Positions 9,010 to 16,812 of a stretch of DNA of 64,000 bases are shown here, one piece after another. Position 1 is the stretch's first letter; every line of letters begins with the position of its first letter. The notes under the pieces are model-generated. The model saw only the letters and a program-made list of their open reading frames with translations, did no database searches and was not told the origin of the DNA. Source of the stretch: Saccharopolyspora spinosa NRRL 18395. Its GTDB lineage: Bacteria > Actinomycetota > Actinomycetes > Mycobacteriales > Pseudonocardiaceae. The stretch lies in contig NZ_GL877879.1 of assembly GCF_000194155.1 (NCBI RefSeq), positions 1,457,106 through 1,521,105 on the forward strand, written 5' to 3'. Both the position numbers and the translations under genes were made by a program.

Positions 9010-9178
9010 CTGGTCGAGCGCCAACAACATCGCCCACACCATCCAGAGCGGAGCGACCCGCGCCCTGTGCGGTGTTCCCCTCACCAGCTTGTTCCCACAA
9101 AACCCGCAGCGTCCCGCGCCAACGCCGTGCTCGTCCTGCCCAGCGAAACTCGCGCGACTGCGAAGAAAGGCGGACGCC
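9010..9178 (+). pseudogene. remnant of a small Cys-rich protein (copy of the gene at 49375-49572)
   Basis: The frame reads NNIAHTIQSGATRALCGVPL, then TSLFPQNPQRPAPTPCSSCP, and ends LRRKADAR, almost identical to the intact 65-residue protein encoded at 49375-49572. There is no start codon between this homology and an in-frame TAG near 8986, so the N-terminus is lost. The four bases ATGA at its end overlap the next remnant exactly as in the intact copy. The bases 8704-9009 before it hold nothing I recognise. Confidence 0.75.
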
Positions 9179-9180
9179 CG

Positions 9181-9400
9181 ATGACCGCCATCGCGATGGC
9201 CGGACTTCCGGTTCGCACCTCCCACGTAGCCGTGCTCCACGAACTGCGTCCTCCCCGGTTGACTGGTTCCCCAAGAACACCGGCAAAGGGTCACGCATGA
9301 ACGTCACCCAACCCACGACGGCATGTTCCGCTGCGGCTGCCCTTCGCCTTCGGCGCTTACTGACGTGCCGCGAAGCCGTCGGTTCCGGCGGGGTTCGGAC
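9181..9400 (+). pseudogene. frameshifted remnant of a Cys-rich protein (copy of the gene at 49088-49378)
   Basis: The start reads MTAIAMAGLPVRTSHVAVLH, matching MTATTAGLPIRTPHAAVLHE of the intact copy. After LHEL the frame is lost: SSPVDWFPKN continues in a second frame near 9255-9280, and PTHDGMFRCGCPSP in a third near 9307-9350. Part of the middle (the equivalent of DIEHAEVWTDHHRV) is missing. It is a clear pseudogene; its exact end is uncertain. Confidence 0.7.
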
Positions 9401-9521
9401 CGCGTCCGGCCAGGACCACCAGATCAGGTGACGTGGTAATGCCTCGCCGCTGCAGCGCGGGAAGGGCGTTGGTCGTACCCTTTGGCGCGCAGTTGTCGAT
9501 CAACGGCGAAGGCGAGCTGGG

Positions 9522-10736
9522 ATGACCCGCACTCAGGGATTGCGTCGCCTCCGGGCGGACGTGTTGGGCTTGGCGCTGGGATTGGTGGCGATCCTCCTCG
9601 GGGTCCTCGGCACCACCGGGGCCGCGGCGAAGGCGCCGAGCACCGCGATGCGCGGGATGTGGATCGCCAGCGTCGCGAACATCGACTGGCCGAGCAAGCC
9701 GGGGCTTTCCGCCGCCCAGCAGCAGGACGAGTACCGCAAGCGGCTCGACCAGGCCGTCGCGAACAAGCTCAACGCCGTGTTCGTCCAGGTGCGACCGACG
9801 GCCGACGCGTTCTGGCCGTCGCCGCTCGAGCCGTGGTCGCACTGGTTGACCGGCCGGCAGGGCCAGAACCCGGGTTACGACCCGCTGCGGTTCATGATCG
9901 ACGAGACGCACCAGCGGGGCCTGCAGTTCCACGCCTGGTTCAACCCGTACCGGATCAGCATGACGGACGATCCGCAGGCCCTCGTCCCGGAACACCCGGC
10001 GCGCAAGCACCCGGAGTGGACGTTCGCCTACGGCGGCAAGCTGTACTACGACCCCGGTGTGCCGCAGGCCCGGGCGTTCGTGACCGACGCGATCATGAAC
10101 GCGGTCGAGAACTACGACGTCGACGGCGTGCACCTCGACGACTACTTCTACCCGTACCCGGTCAAGGGCCAGCAGATCCCGGACGAGAAGACCTTCGCCG
10201 AGCACGGCAAGGACTTCGCCGACATCGCGGACTGGCGGCGGCACAACGTCGACCAGTTGGTGTCCGGCCTGGACGCCCGGGTGCACCAGGCGAAGCCGGG
10301 CACGGCGTTCGGCGTCAGCCCGTTCGGGATCTGGCGCAACGCAGCCAGCGAGCCGGCCGGCTCGGACACCAAGGGCCTGGAGTCGTACTCGGCGATCTAC
10401 GCCGACACCCGCAAGTGGGTGCGGGAGGGCTGGGTCGACTACATCGCCCCGCAGGTCTACTGGCAGATCGGCCACCCGGCCGCCGACTACGCCGCCCTGA
10501 TCCCGTGGTGGTCCAAGACCGTCTCGGGCACCGGCGTGGACCTCTACATCGGCCAGGCGGCGTACCGGGTCGGCAGCGAGGGGTGGACCGATCCCGGGGA
10601 GCTTTCCGCTCACCTGAGCCTCAACAGCAAGCACCGCGGCGTCAAGGGCGACATCTACTTCAGCGCCAGGTCTCTGGCCACCAACGCCGCCGAAGGCATG
10701 GCCCGGGTGGTTCGCGAGCACTACGCGGATCAGTAG
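9522..10736 (+). CDS. secreted glycosyl hydrolase-like protein, GHL10/DUF187 family
   Basis: This 404-residue protein has a signal peptide (basic MTRTQGLRRLRAD, hydrophobic LGLALGLVAILLGVLG, likely cleavage after AAA near residue 36) and one GHL10 (YngK-like) TIM-barrel domain. Family hallmarks include MRGMWIASVANIDWPSKPGL at the mature N-terminus, KLNAVFVQVRPTADAFWPS, FHAWFNPYRIS, DGVHLDDYFYPYP with acidic residues at the presumed active centre, and YIAPQVYWQIGH. The natural substrate of the family is not settled; cell-wall or extracellular polysaccharide is likely. It is a single gene with its own terminator. Confidence 0.88.
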   Translation: MTRTQGLRRLRADVLGLALGLVAILLGVLGTTGAAAKAPSTAMRGMWIASVANIDWPSKPGLSAAQQQDEYRKRLDQAVANKLNAVFVQVRPTADAFWPSPLEPWSHWLTGRQGQNPGYDPLRFMIDETHQRGLQFHAWFNPYRISMTDDPQALVPEHPARKHPEWTFAYGGKLYYDPGVPQARAFVTDAIMNAVENYDVDGVHLDDYFYPYPVKGQQIPDEKTFAEHGKDFADIADWRRHNVDQLVSGLDARVHQAKPGTAFGVSPFGIWRNAASEPAGSDTKGLESYSAIYADTRKWVREGWVDYIAPQVYWQIGHPAADYAALIPWWSKTVSGTGVDLYIGQAAYRVGSEGWTDPGELSAHLSLNSKHRGVKGDIYFSARSLATNAAEGMARVVREHYADQ

Positions 10737-10738
10737 CG

Positions 10739-10767
10739 GTCCACACCGGCGCGAGTCCGGTGTGGAC
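10739..10767. terminator. bidirectional hairpin terminator
   Basis: Arms GTCCACACCGG (10739-10749) and CCGGTGTGGAC (10757-10767) pair perfectly around 7 bases. The hairpin lies between the converging GHL10 gene and the small secreted protein gene and can serve both. Confidence 0.85.
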
Positions 10768-10773
10768 GGTCGG

Positions 10774-10998
10774 TCAGTTGTCGTTGTCGGATCCGGCGCT
10801 GCCATCGCCGGAGTTGAAGTTGAGCGTCCGGTCGACCTCGATCAGGCTGTCGCCGTTGTTGCTGAACTGGACGAGCGCGACGCCCCTCGTGTCACTGTGC
10901 CCGTCGCTACTGGGCCCGGCGTGCGCCGTCCCGGCAGCGGTGGCCAGCAGGACCCCGGACATCGTCGCGAGACCCGCCGAACGGCCGAAAACCCGCAT
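10774..10998 (-). CDS. small secreted hypothetical protein, 74 aa
   Basis: This is a short exported protein: basic start MRVFGRSAG, hydrophobic LATMSGVLLATAAGTAHA and an A-H-A cleavage site near residue 27. The mature part is about 47 residues, acidic and rich in Gly, Ser, Asp and Asn, ending GDGSAGSDNDN; there is no cysteine and no chaplin signature. ATG at 10998 has a good AAAGGAG site. I do not recognise the family. It is 39 bp downstream of the SBF-type transporter gene on the same strand but may have its own promoter. Confidence 0.75.
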   Translation of the reverse strand: MRVFGRSAGLATMSGVLLATAAGTAHAGPSSDGHSDTRGVALVQFSNNGDSLIEVDRTLNFNSGDGSAGSDNDN

Positions 10999-11037
10999 TG
11001 TAGAACTCCTTTCCGATTGATGAACTCGGTCGAGGCG

Positions 11038-12024
11038 TCAGCCGACGCCGACGGGTTCGGCCGCCTGCTTGGCGAAGCGGCGGGCCAGCCAGGCGCACCC
11101 GATCAGCTGTATCTGGTGGTAGACCATCAGCGGCAGCACCATCAACCCCAGCTCCGCGCTCCCGAACAGCACCGAGGCCATCGGCAGCCCACTGGCCAGG
11201 CTCTTGTTGGACCCACAGAAGACCAGCACGATGCGGTCGCCCCGGGAGAAGCCGAACCACCGCGCGAGCAGCGCGGTCCCGACGAGCGCCGCGACGAGCA
11301 GCGCGCCGCCGACGACGATGAGCACGCCGAATCCCGCCGGGCTGAGCTGCTGCCAGACACCGGAAACCGTTCCCTCGCTGAACGCCAGGTACACCACGGC
11401 CAGGATGACGCCGCGGTCCAGGAACCCGAGCACCCTGGCGCGGCGGCGGATCCACTCCCCGATCATGGGCCGCAGCAACTGTCCGATGCAGAAGGGCACG
11501 AGCAGGAGCAGGACGATGTCGCGCACCGCCAGCACGGTGAAACCCCCGGTGCTGCTGGTCATCAGCAGCCCCACCAGCAACGGGGTGAACAGCACGCCGA
11601 GCAGGTTGGAGAACGACGATCCGCAGATCGCCGCGGCCACGTTCCCGCCTGCCAACGAGGTGAAGGTGATCGCGGACTGCACCGTCGACGGCAGCAGGCA
11701 CAGGAACAGCACCCCGAGGTACAGCGACTGCGGCAGCACCGCCGGCACCAGCACCGAACAAGCCATGCCAAGCAGCGGGAAGAGGACGAACGTGGTCATC
11801 AGGGTGGCCCCGTGGAGCTTCCAGTTCCGCAGCCCGTCCCAGGCCGCGGCGGTCGACAACCGGGCCCCGTAGAGGAAGAACAGGAACCCGATCGCCACCT
11901 TGACCGCCTGGCCCAGGACGAGGGCCGGCTCGCCGCGAACGGGCACCAGCACGGCCGTCACCGCCACCAGCAGCAGCGCGACCACGTACGGATCCGGGCG
12001 CGCTCGGGCGAGAATCCTGGTCAT
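11038..12024 (-). CDS. SBF-family (bile acid:sodium symporter-like) transporter
   Basis: This 328-residue membrane protein has about ten hydrophobic segments and belongs to the SBF-like/DUF4137 branch of the bile acid:Na+ symporter superfamily (YfeH-like). Typical stretches are KVAIGFLFFLYGARLS, FLCLLPSTVQSAITFTSLAG, AAAICGSSFSNLLGVLFTP and VLVFCGSNKSLASGLPMASV, the last two being the crossover-helix regions. The substrate is unknown; organic acids are likely. ATG at 12024 is chosen because a GGGGGAG lies 11 bases upstream; a GTG at 12057 would add 11 residues. It follows the isocitrate-lyase-fold gene by 90 bp, which suggests that transporter and enzyme act on related carboxylates. Confidence 0.85.
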   Translation of the reverse strand: MTRILARARPDPYVVALLLVAVTAVLVPVRGEPALVLGQAVKVAIGFLFFLYGARLSTAAAWDGLRNWKLHGATLMTTFVLFPLLGMACSVLVPAVLPQSLYLGVLFLCLLPSTVQSAITFTSLAGGNVAAAICGSSFSNLLGVLFTPLLVGLLMTSSTGGFTVLAVRDIVLLLLVPFCIGQLLRPMIGEWIRRRARVLGFLDRGVILAVVYLAFSEGTVSGVWQQLSPAGFGVLIVVGGALLVAALVGTALLARWFGFSRGDRIVLVFCGSNKSLASGLPMASVLFGSAELGLMVLPLMVYHQIQLIGCAWLARRFAKQAAEPVGVG

Positions 12025-12114
12025 CGAGAGTTCAACTCCCCCGTCTTGAGCGACCACCGGCCGGCCGCGCCGGAAGCCACGGCCGGCCGACGGATGCGGA
12101 TGTCCACCTCCCGA

Positions 12115-12975
12115 TCACACGCCCAGCGGGACGCGCTTCGAGTGGTGCCTGCTGATGTTCTGCTCCAACAGGCCCTGCGCGGCCGCGATGCCGCCCCGGC
12201 CGTCCCGCACCTCTGGCAACCGCCCGTCCTGCCGGCGCAGTTCGCTGAGCGCCTCGTCGATCGCCTGCTGCGCGGCGAACAGGCACGGGGTGCTGTAGAT
12301 CGCGACGTCGACCCCGAGGTCCTGCAGTTCCGGTAGCGACACGCGCGGCGACTTCCCGCCCGCGATCTGGTTGAACAGCAACGGCTTGTCGCCGATGACC
12401 TTGCGTACCTTCTCGATCCACTCGATGCTGCGCACCCCGTCCACCAGCAGCACGTCCGCGTCGGTCTCGGAGAGGGCCTCGGCGCGCCGCAGGATCTCCT
12501 TCTCCTCGGTGGCGTCCGTGCGGGCGACCACCACGAGGTCGCGCCTGGTGGCGAGGACGAGTTCGAGCTTGTCGAGGTACTCCTCCAGCGGGAGCACCTG
12601 CTTGCCGTCGACGTGGCCGCACCGGCGGGGCCGCTTCTGGTCCTCCAGGATCACGCCGGAGGCACCGATCAGTTCCAGCTGCTCGATCACGTGGCAGGCC
12701 ACCTCGGGGTCGACGTAACCGTCGTCGATGTCCACCAGGAGGTGCTGCTGCGGGAAGGCGAGCCGCAGGCGCTGCACGAAACCGACGATGTCCGGCCACG
12801 CGATGAATCCGATGTCGGGCAATCCGTAATGAGAGGCGGCAAAGCCGAAACCGGAAATGAACATCCCGGAATAGTGCTTGGCGGAAATCGAGGCCGAGAA
12901 CATGTCGTAGACACCGATTAGCGGGGTGATCTGGTCGGACAGGATTTCCCCGCGAAGCGCGGTTCCGTAGTTCAA
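12115..12975 (-). CDS. isocitrate lyase/PEP mutase superfamily lyase (methylisocitrate lyase-like)
   Basis: This enzyme of about 286 residues belongs to the ICL/PEPM superfamily, which breaks or makes C-C or C-P bonds in 2-oxo or 2-hydroxy acids. Visible motifs are PLIGVYDMFSAS at the N-terminus, the metal-binding loop LLVDIDDGYVDPEVACHV, and EDQKRPRRCGHVDGKQVLPL. That last motif has the catalytic cysteine of true lyases (K/R-R-C-G-H), not the Asn of PEP mutases, so a methylisocitrate-lyase-like or related lyase activity is most likely. I chose TTG at 12975 because GGGAGAAAAG precedes it and the length then matches the family; ATG at 13102 or GTG at 13158 would add an unsupported Ser/Arg-rich tail. 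Confidence 0.8.
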   Translation of the reverse strand: MNYGTALRGEILSDQITPLIGVYDMFSASISAKHYSGMFISGFGFAASHYGLPDIGFIAWPDIVGFVQRLRLAFPQQHLLVDIDDGYVDPEVACHVIEQLELIGASGVILEDQKRPRRCGHVDGKQVLPLEEYLDKLELVLATRRDLVVVARTDATEEKEILRRAEALSETDADVLLVDGVRSIEWIEKVRKVIGDKPLLFNQIAGGKSPRVSLPELQDLGVDVAIYSTPCLFAAQQAIDEALSELRRQDGRLPEVRDGRGGIAAAQGLLEQNISRHHSKRVPLGV

Positions 12976-13459
12976 CTTTTCTCCCGTTCGTATCACTGGA
13001 GCATTCTGCGGCGGACGACGGGAGCAGCCGGAAGAACGGGTCGAACGACCCGCGTTCGGTGACGTATTGCTTCCTCCGTCCCAGCTCAGCGCCCCCGCCA
13101 TCTCGCCACGGAGATTATTAGAACGGGACGGTAGAAAACAAATCACAAATGGGTGCAACCGGACATTAGCTCAATAGGAGCAGGCACCCGATGTCGGATC
13201 GATTTCCGGAACAAATTTCGGGAATGATCGTAACGCGCGAACCTCGCCGAAATAACGATGCGATAAATCGACGGGTGAACCTGACGAGGGCGCCGCGCGC
13301 CTGGAGACACCGGCCGCGCAGACCTGGTAGCCCGCGACGCGGCGCCGATTTGCGCCAACCAACCCAATCGGGCATCTCGTGACACACCGTCATCAACCGG
13401 TCGGAGCGGACTTCGCGCCCAGCCGCCCCGGCCGGCCACGACTCGCGTCCCGGCAGGCG
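12976..13459. other. intergenic region without recognisable gene
   Basis: These 484 bp separate the lyase gene from rraA. The middle (about 13080-13270) is clearly richer in A+T than its surroundings and likely holds the promoter of the lyase-transporter pair. Short frames on both strands have no convincing ribosome site or protein-like composition. I see no RNA gene. Confidence 0.4.
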
Positions 13460-13933
13460 CTACGGCTCGGTGATCACCACGACACCGTCCTGATCGGACA
13501 CCACGTATTCGCCGGGGACGAACCGGATTCCGCCGAGCTCGACCACCTCGTCGACGGTGCCCTCACCGGTCTTGGTGCTCTTGCGCGGATTGGTGCCCAA
13601 CGCCTTGACGCCGAAGTCCATCCCGGCCAGCACCGCCGAGTCCCGCACCGCGCCGTTGATGATGACCCCGCTCCAACCGCTGGATCGGCCGATCTCGGCG
13701 ATCACGTCGCCGATCAGCGCGGTGTGCAACGAGCCGCGGCCGTCGATCACCAGCACCTGGCCGTCGCCCGGCTCGGACAGGACCTTCTTGAGCAGCGCGT
13801 TGTCCTGGAAGCAGGTAACCGTACGGACCCGGCCTTCGAACGCCGCGCGCCCGCCGAAGTTGCGGAACTGCACGTCGCAGCTGCGCACCTCTGGGCCTTC
13901 CCGGTCCGCCAGATCAGCCGTCGCCTGAGCCAT
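13460..13933 (-). CDS. rraA: RraA-family protein (4-hydroxy-4-methyl-2-oxoglutarate aldolase type)
   Basis: This 157-residue protein has the RraA fold. Landmarks are FRNFGGRAAFEGRVRTVTCF, LVIDGRGSLHTALIGDVIAE and GVIINGAVRDSAVLAGMDFG, the last with the Arg-Asp pair used for substrate and metal binding in HMG/CHA aldolases, then GEYVVSDQDGVVVI near the end. Some members inhibit RNase E; others cleave 4-hydroxy-4-methyl-2-oxoglutarate and decarboxylate oxaloacetate. The G-x20-R-D-x20-D pattern is compatible with aldolase activity. ATG at 13933 has CGGGAGGA upstream. It lies downstream of the sigma factor gene, separated by a 44-bp palindrome. Confidence 0.88.
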   Translation of the reverse strand: MAQATADLADREGPEVRSCDVQFRNFGGRAAFEGRVRTVTCFQDNALLKKVLSEPGDGQVLVIDGRGSLHTALIGDVIAEIGRSSGWSGVIINGAVRDSAVLAGMDFGVKALGTNPRKSTKTGEGTVDEVVELGGIRFVPGEYVVSDQDGVVVITEP

Positions 13934-14024
13934 GAGTCCTCCCGGTCACCGCTACGTGGACGGCGAGCGTACCCACCAGTAGCCGGGCCTCGCCCAGCGC
14001 CGCGATGAATGCCACACCCCGCCG

Positions 14025-14068
14025 CGCGCTTGATGCGCAGTTTCAATTGAAACTGCGCATCAAGCGCG
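14025..14068. repeat. perfect 44-bp palindrome at the 3' end of the sigma factor gene
   Basis: The sequence is self-complementary over 44 bases with no spacer, centred between 14046 and 14047 on the core TTTCAATTGAAA. The sigma factor stop codon (14060-14062) and its last two codons lie inside it. It could act as an intrinsic terminator (as RNA, a 20-bp stem with a tight loop) or as a protein-binding site. Confidence 0.9.
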
Positions 14069-15310
14069 AGATCGGGCGCGTTCGAGGAGCAGCGTTCGTT
14101 CGCGGGAGTTGGTGGCGAGGTCTGCGGCTCGTTCGAACTCGACGCGGGCCTCGTCCCGCCGACCGAGCTTGGCGAGCAGATCGCCGCGGACGCTGGGCAG
14201 CAGGTGGTAGCCCTGCAGCGATCCTTCGGCGGCCAGCTGGTCGACCAGGTGCAGGCCGTGCTCGGGACCGAACGCCATCGACACCGCCACCGCCCGGTTC
14301 AGTTCCACCACCGGCGACGGCGACACCTCGGACAACGCCTCGTAGAGCGCCGCGATGCGCGCCCAATCGGTCTCCCCCGGAGTCCGCGCCCGCGCGTGGC
14401 AAGCGGCGATCGCGGCCTGCAACGCGTACGGACCGGGCGCGCCGCCCAGTTCGTCGACCCGGGCGAGCGACGCCAGCCCACGCCTGATCAGCAGCCGGTC
14501 CCACCGGGAGCGGTCCTGTTCCAGCAGCAGCACCGGCTCGCCCGACGGCCCGACGCGCGCCGCGGCGCGGGACGCCTGGATTTCCAGCAGCGCCACCAGT
14601 CCGTGCACCTCAGGTTCGTCCGGCACGAGCCCGGCCACGATGCGCCCTAGCCGCAGCGCGTCCTCGCACAGCTCGGTCCGCATCCAGTCGTCGCCCGCGG
14701 TCACGGTATAGCCCTCGTTGAAGACGAGGTAGACGACCTCCAGCACCGACGGGAGGCGGGCCGCCAGTTCGTCGCCGCTCGGTGCTTCGAACGGAATCTT
14801 CTTTTTCGCCAAGGTTTTCTTGGCCCGCACGATGCGCTGGGCGATGGTCGCCTCCGGCACCAGGAACGCGCGGGCGATCTCTTTGGTCGTCAACCCGCAC
14901 AGCACGCGCAGCGCCAACGCCACGCGCGCCTCGGTGGACAGCACCGGATGGCACGCCGTGAACACCAGGCGCAGCAGGTCGTCGCCGAAGTCCGGACCGG
15001 TGTCAACGTCGATCTCGACGGGCCGGGCGTGTTCGAGCTCGCGGCCGAGTTCGCCCTGCTTGCGCTCCAGGCGCTGGTTGCGGCGCAGCTGGTCGATGGC
15101 GCGGTGCTTGGCGGTGGACATCAGCCAAGCTCCCGGATTCGGCGGAACACCGGTGTCCGGCCATTTCTCCAGGGCGATGACCAGCGCGTCCTGCGCGAGT
15201 TCTTCGGCCAGGCCGACGTCCTGCACGAGCCGCGCAAGACCCGCGATGAGCCGGGCCGCCTCGATCCGCCAGACTGCCTCGATGGCGCGGTGCGCTTCGG
15301 AACCTGTCAC
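14060..15310 (-). CDS. ECF sigma factor of the ECF42 type with C-terminal TPR-like extension
   Basis: This 416-residue sigma factor is about twice the usual ECF size. Region 2 is GLARLVQDVGLAEELAQDAL, then ALEKWPDTGVPPNPGAWLMS and KHRAIDQLRR; region 4 is ALRVLCGLTTKEIARAFLVP, then EATIAQRIVRAKKTLAKKKI. The C-terminal 230 residues (EVVYLVFNEGYTVTAGDDW, VELNRAVAVSMAFGPEHGL and Ala-rich helices) form the DUF6596/TPR-like part typical of ECF42 proteins. Such factors lack a membrane anti-sigma and are coded next to DGPF/YciI proteins, as here 41 bp upstream. Start GTG at 15310. Confidence 0.92.
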   Translation of the reverse strand: MTGSEAHRAIEAVWRIEAARLIAGLARLVQDVGLAEELAQDALVIALEKWPDTGVPPNPGAWLMSTAKHRAIDQLRRNQRLERKQGELGRELEHARPVEIDVDTGPDFGDDLLRLVFTACHPVLSTEARVALALRVLCGLTTKEIARAFLVPEATIAQRIVRAKKTLAKKKIPFEAPSGDELAARLPSVLEVVYLVFNEGYTVTAGDDWMRTELCEDALRLGRIVAGLVPDEPEVHGLVALLEIQASRAAARVGPSGEPVLLLEQDRSRWDRLLIRRGLASLARVDELGGAPGPYALQAAIAACHARARTPGETDWARIAALYEALSEVSPSPVVELNRAVAVSMAFGPEHGLHLVDQLAAEGSLQGYHLLPSVRGDLLAKLGRRDEARVEFERAADLATNSRERTLLLERARSRA

Positions 15311-15351
15311 CGCGCCATCTCAGCTTGCCGACCCCCAGGAGAGCAAGTGCG

Positions 15352-15774
15352 TCAGCCGATGCCGCCCTGCCTGCGCGCCTCCTCGCGCAGCTGGCGCTCG
15401 CGCTCGGCCTCCTCGGGCGTCAGCACGTCCGCCGCGAAGTCCTCGGCGGCGTAGACCTGCCGCACCTCGACCGGCGCCGGGCAGCGCTTGGCCCACTCCA
15501 GCATTTCGTCCCGGGACCGGACCTGGAGCAGCCAGAACCCGGCGATCAGCTCCTTGGTCTCGGCGAACGGACCGTCCACGACGGTCCGGCCGCCGCCGGT
15601 GGCGATCTGGGTGCGGAACCCCTTCGCGCTGGGGTGCAGCCCCTCGGCCGCCAGCAGCACGCCGGCCTTGACCAGCTCCTCGTTGTAGTCGGTCATCGCC
15701 TTGATGATCTCCTGGTCGGGCATCACGCCGGCTTCGCTGTCCTCGTTGGCCTTGACGATCATCAGGAATCGCAT
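15352..15774 (-). CDS. YciI/DGPF-domain protein, partner of the ECF42 sigma factor
   Basis: This 140-residue protein has one YCII-related domain: MRFLMIVKANEDSEAG at the N-terminus, GVLLAAEGLHPSAKGFR, and the naming motif VVDGPFAETKELIAGFWLL with D-G-P-F. The tail is charged and helical (EEAERERQLREEARRQGG). DGPF proteins are nearly always found beside ECF42 sigma factors and are expressed from their promoters; their biochemical role is not established. ATG at 15774 has GGGAG upstream. Its stop is 41 bp from the sigma factor start, so the pair forms an operon. Confidence 0.9.
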   Translation of the reverse strand: MRFLMIVKANEDSEAGVMPDQEIIKAMTDYNEELVKAGVLLAAEGLHPSAKGFRTQIATGGGRTVVDGPFAETKELIAGFWLLQVRSRDEMLEWAKRCPAPVEVRQVYAAEDFAADVLTPEEAERERQLREEARRQGGIG

Positions 15775-15924
15775 CGCGGGTCACTCCCTCGTCGGTGGCG
15801 CCCGGTCTCTCCGGCCGCTCACCAACGCATCGAACGAGCACCCCGGAAATCGACACGTCCGGCGAATTTTCTTCTGCGAATCCGCGCGGTCGACGAGATC
15901 GACGTCGACTGACCCCGGACAGCA

Positions 15925-15964
15925 ACCGGGCCGGGCGGGCGATTTCTCGCCCACCCGGCCCGGT
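15925..15964 (-). terminator. hairpin terminator after rbpA
   Basis: Eighteen-base arms at 15925-15942 and 15947-15964 pair with one mismatch around TTTC. The stem starts nine bases beyond the rbpA stop and is very GC-rich. Confidence 0.8.
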
Positions 15965-15972
15965 CAGTTGAT

Positions 15973-16317
15973 TCAGCGGCCCTTGCGTTCGCGGAGCTTG
16001 GTCAGCGCTTCCTCCAGGATGGCCATCCCGTCGGCATCGCTGCGCCGCTCCTTCACGTACGCCAGGTGGCTCTTGTACGGCTCGTTTCGCCGCGCCTCGG
16101 GCGGTTTCTCCTGGTCCAAGCCCGCCGGCAGTCCGCAGCGCGGGCAGTCCCATTCCTCCGGCACCTCGGCGTCCATCGCGAACGACGGCCGGCTGTGGTG
16201 CGCGTTGGCGCACCAATAGTCGACCCGTTTGCGCGGCGCGGCTTCCCCCCGCTCCGACTCGCCTACCGTGGGGCCCGAGCCCACACGAGTGCCGCGAATG
16301 GCGTTACCACCAGTCAT
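15973..16317 (-). CDS. rbpA: RNA polymerase-binding protein RbpA
   Basis: This 114-residue actinobacterial transcription activator binds the principal sigma factor and stabilises open complexes. It begins MTGGNAIRGTRVGSGP, as RbpA proteins do. The core zinc-ribbon-like fold is VDYWCANAHHSRPSFAMDAE followed by WDCPRCGLPAG, and the C-terminal sigma-interaction part is EPYKSHLAYVKERRSDADGM with EEALTKLRERKG. RbpA is confined to actinobacteria, which helps identify the organism. It is on the same strand as secG, 55 bp downstream. Confidence 0.96.
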   Translation of the reverse strand: MTGGNAIRGTRVGSGPTVGESERGEAAPRKRVDYWCANAHHSRPSFAMDAEVPEEWDCPRCGLPAGLDQEKPPEARRNEPYKSHLAYVKERRSDADGMAILEEALTKLRERKGR

Positions 16318-16372
16318 CCATCCTCACCCACCAAGCGGCCCGAGGTCGTCGACCGGCTGGGAGCCGGGTCGA

Positions 16373-16606
16373 TCAACCGATCTTGATCAACAGGCCGACC
16401 CCGATGATGGAGATGACCCACAGCGCCATGACGAACAACGTCATCCGGTCGAGGTTCTTCTCCGCCACACTGGAACCGGCCAGGTTGGACTGCATACCGC
16501 CGCCGAACAGCGAGGAGAGACCGCCGCCCTTGGCCCGGTGCAGCAGCACCAGCAGTACCAGCAGCACACTCGTCACGATCAACATGATCTGCAGGAAAAG
16601 AGTCAT
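16373..16606 (-). CDS. secG: protein translocase subunit SecG
   Basis: This 77-residue, two-helix membrane protein is part of the SecYEG channel. Helix 1 is LFLQIMLIVTSVLLVLLVLL, followed by the conserved loop HRAKGGGLSSLFGGGMQSNL and helix 2 MTLFVMALWVISIIGVGLLI. ATG at 16606 has GAGGACGTG upstream; extension to 16678 would add a non-conserved tail. Its place after tpiA is the usual one in actinobacteria. The 206 bp between tpiA and secG hold no gene. Confidence 0.95.
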   Translation of the reverse strand: MTLFLQIMLIVTSVLLVLLVLLHRAKGGGLSSLFGGGMQSNLAGSSVAEKNLDRMTLFVMALWVISIIGVGLLIKIG

Positions 16607-16812
16607 CACGTCCTCGTTCGCACAGCGGTCCGCAACCAAGCGTACCGGGCCACCAACAGCGAGTTGACCACCGTCCACCCGTTTGCTTCCAGGACCGTCT
16701 CACACTGCTCCGCCCGGCGGATCCCAGGGGGTGAACACCACGCCGATCGGGCGAGGCGTGCGGGTCGCCCTCCACCAACTCGCCTGGCCGAGGGGACCCC
16801 ACGCCCAGAACG

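Noticed and set aside
12976..13158. N-terminal extension of the isocitrate-lyase-fold protein to 347 residues
   Set aside because: The extra 60 residues are Ser/Arg-rich and not family-like; a TTG with a good ribosome site gives the expected length.
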